DNA of 7,048 nucleotides from Candidatus Hydrogenedentota bacterium (GTDB lineage Bacteria > Hydrogenedentota > Hydrogenedentia > Hydrogenedentiales > GCA-2746185). The position numbers were made by a program, and so were the translations under genes. Positions 5,577 to 7,048 of the stretch are shown here, one piece after another (positions within the stretch are counted from its first letter, which is position 1; the number at the start of each line of letters is the position of its first letter). A model generated the notes under the pieces. The model ran no database searches. It was not told where the DNA came from and saw only the letters and a program-made list of their open reading frames with translations. The stretch lies in the NCBI GenBank assembly GCA_012965445.1, contig DTSJ01000438.1, forward strand, positions 1 to 7,048, read 5' to 3'.

Positions 5577-7048
5577 CTAATTTCCCGAATAACTCGATCT
5601 CACACCGAATTCCCGGCTCAAACGCTGTATTTCACCCATCAATTCGGGCGTTTCACCGTAACGGCTCACCTCACCAATCAAGTGATATACCTTCTGAAAT
5701 GCCCAATTCCGCGCTATTGCAGAGTCCCCCTGTACAGCACCTGCCAAATCAGCCTGAAGCACCATATCCCGGTCCTTATCGCCCGATTTACCCTCAAGTC
5801 GTATCAATATCTCCTCATTCTCAGAAGGCGCATACCGACCATACAGCGTCACCACCTGCCCCTTGTAGAAATCCGGCAGCTGGCGCGGAAATACCGTATT
5901 CTCGTCAATTCGTCCAAAATCAGCTTCCAGCCCCACCAGATACGCATCGTTCAGCTGCGCAAAAAATCTTGGCAGTTCTTCATCAATTTCCTCGATTCTC
6001 GGAAAGGTGTACGAACGTCCCTTGTTCCGATACGCAAGCAGATCCAGGAGATACTGGTTCACCGTTCTGCCTCCCCCGAACGTATAAATCGTATTCCCCA
6101 GCAAATTCTCGTCCGAAAGCGCATTGATCAGCTCCCGACCTTCCAGATTCCCCGCAGTCGGACGACCATCTGTGAGTACGAATACAATCCCCGGAACTCC
6201 CGGCCTGGGCGCGCGTTCAATAACGGGTTGTATTGCACTGTAGACATCCGTCGCCCCGCTGGATTCCAGTCCCTCGAGAAACTGATTGGCCTGAGCGATC
6301 GTATCCCGTGTCGCTGGAACCATCGTAGGGTTGAACAACGTGGGTGTACCCCGAAATACGATGATATTGAAAGTATCCCGGGCATTCAACATCGCCAGGC
6401 AGGCCGTCACCCCCCGGACCGTCAATTGAAGTTTCCTAGGAACAATACTGTTGGAAGCATCGATGACGAATGTTATGTCACGCGGAAGTGTCTCGATCAT
6501 CTGATCGCTATCAGGTACAATCTTCAGTTCAAAATACCCCTGTTGCGTCCCTGGGTCAACATAGACCTTCATCTGGATATCCACCAGCGCATCCATCGGG
6601 AGGAAGCTGCTCTCTTCTTCAATTTCCTGTTGAACAACGGTCCGCGCAACGATTGTGTCTTCAGGCAGAAACGCCATTTCCGGCTCAATGATGTCCGGAT
6701 GAAAAATTTGCTGCTCCTCATCGATCACTTCTGCGGCTTCATTCCCGATAGGCTGCGGCGTAGGCTCTTCAGGAACATTGGACTCCTCCATCGCGGTCAA
6801 AAGATCCTCGACGATATCAACAGATGGCGGAAGCACAATCGGCTCCCCGGCCGCAACGCCTTGCTCATTCCCTCGAAATACCGGCAGCTCATTCTTCGCA
6901 AGAATCCGCGTACTGCTCGGATTCACCAGTTGCCGGGGCACATCGATGTCCTTGCGTGCGTTTTCCTCGGCAATCTCGATAATCCGCGCATCGATCCCGC
7001 GAAATACGCTGTCGTCAATATCGAAATCATGCTCCCGCGGAACCGAGT
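5577..7048 (-). CDS. VWA-domain protein with intact MIDAS, 5' end outside the window
   Basis: The frame stays open to the right edge, so the start is not in the window and 489 residues are visible; the in-frame GTG at 6941 is internal. Numbering is from the first visible full codon. Residues 1-155 are acidic and rich in Glu, Asp and Pro, probably a flexible linker or a diverged domain. The VWA domain starts near 185 at PRDITFVIDASNS and carries the complete metal-ion-dependent adhesion site: DxSxS (D196, S198, S200), Thr266 in GATD and Asp293 in LTDG. The C-terminal part, with NWAFQKVYHLIGE and the tail around EIQRLSREFGVRSSY, matches the pattern that ends many VIT/VWA proteins related to inter-alpha-trypsin inhibitor heavy chains. 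Such proteins bind divalent metal and protein partners, usually outside the cytoplasm. Whether a VIT domain, signal peptide or membrane anchor precedes this part cannot be seen. It lies 86 bases before the start of the monooxygenase gene. Confidence 0.85.
   Translation of the reverse strand, partial: SVPREHDFDIDDSVFRGIDARIIEIAEENARKDIDVPRQLVNPSSTRILAKNELPVFRGNEQGVAAGEPIVLPPSVDIVEDLLTAMEESNVPEEPTPQPIGNEAAEVIDEEQQIFHPDIIEPEMAFLPEDTIVARTVVQQEIEEESSFLPMDALVDIQMKVYVDPGTQQGYFELKIVPDSDQMIETLPRDITFVIDASNSIVPRKLQLTVRGVTACLAMLNARDTFNIIVFRGTPTLFNPTMVPATRDTIAQANQFLEGLESSGATDVYSAIQPVIERAPRPGVPGIVFVLTDGRPTAGNLEGRELINALSDENLLGNTIYTFGGGRTVNQYLLDLLAYRNKGRSYTFPRIEEIDEELPRFFAQLNDAYLVGLEADFGRIDENTVFPRQLPDFYKGQVVTLYGRYAPSENEEILIRLEGKSGDKDRDMVLQADLAGAVQGDSAIARNWAFQKVYHLIGEVSRYGETPELMGEIQRLSREFGVRSSYSGN

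Overview
The window is a bacterial chromosomal segment of about 50% GC in which every recognisable gene lies on the minus strand, so the genes read from right to left. The lineage cannot be fixed from the sequence. The single-chain GlyRS of the alpha2 type, the tRNA with an encoded CCA and the cytochrome c/PHM-like copper monooxygenase would fit uncultured Acidobacteriota, PVC-group or Hydrogenedentota-like bacteria, but this is a weak inference.

In transcription order, the right edge holds a 5'-truncated VWA-domain protein with a complete MIDAS metal site and an acidic N-terminal stretch (7048 to 5577). After an 80-base gap comes an exported fusion of a haem c domain and a copper type II (PHM-like) monooxygenase that keeps all the expected copper ligands (5490 to 4255). 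It is closed by a strong intrinsic terminator at 4177-4217. The T-tract of that terminator doubles as the -35 box of a sigma70-like promoter.

This promoter drives a compact translation-related cluster: glyS (glycyl-tRNA synthetase), a class I SAM methyltransferase 13 bases later, rsgA (30S-maturation GTPase) 9 bases after that, and a tRNA-Ala(CGC) 62 bases further on. Between the promoter and glyS lies a possible 15-codon leader peptide with three glycine codons and a 9-base perfect anti-Shine-Dalgarno match. This is a candidate control element for a glycine-charging enzyme.

The left 767 bases hold no recognisable protein gene. They contain a second minus-oriented terminator-like hairpin (132-162), a 9-bp inverted repeat (589-619) and roughly 600 bases of unexplained sequence between the tRNA and that hairpin, which could be untranslated transcript, an unknown small RNA or decayed DNA. 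No insertion sequence, CRISPR array, phage gene or defence gene was seen.
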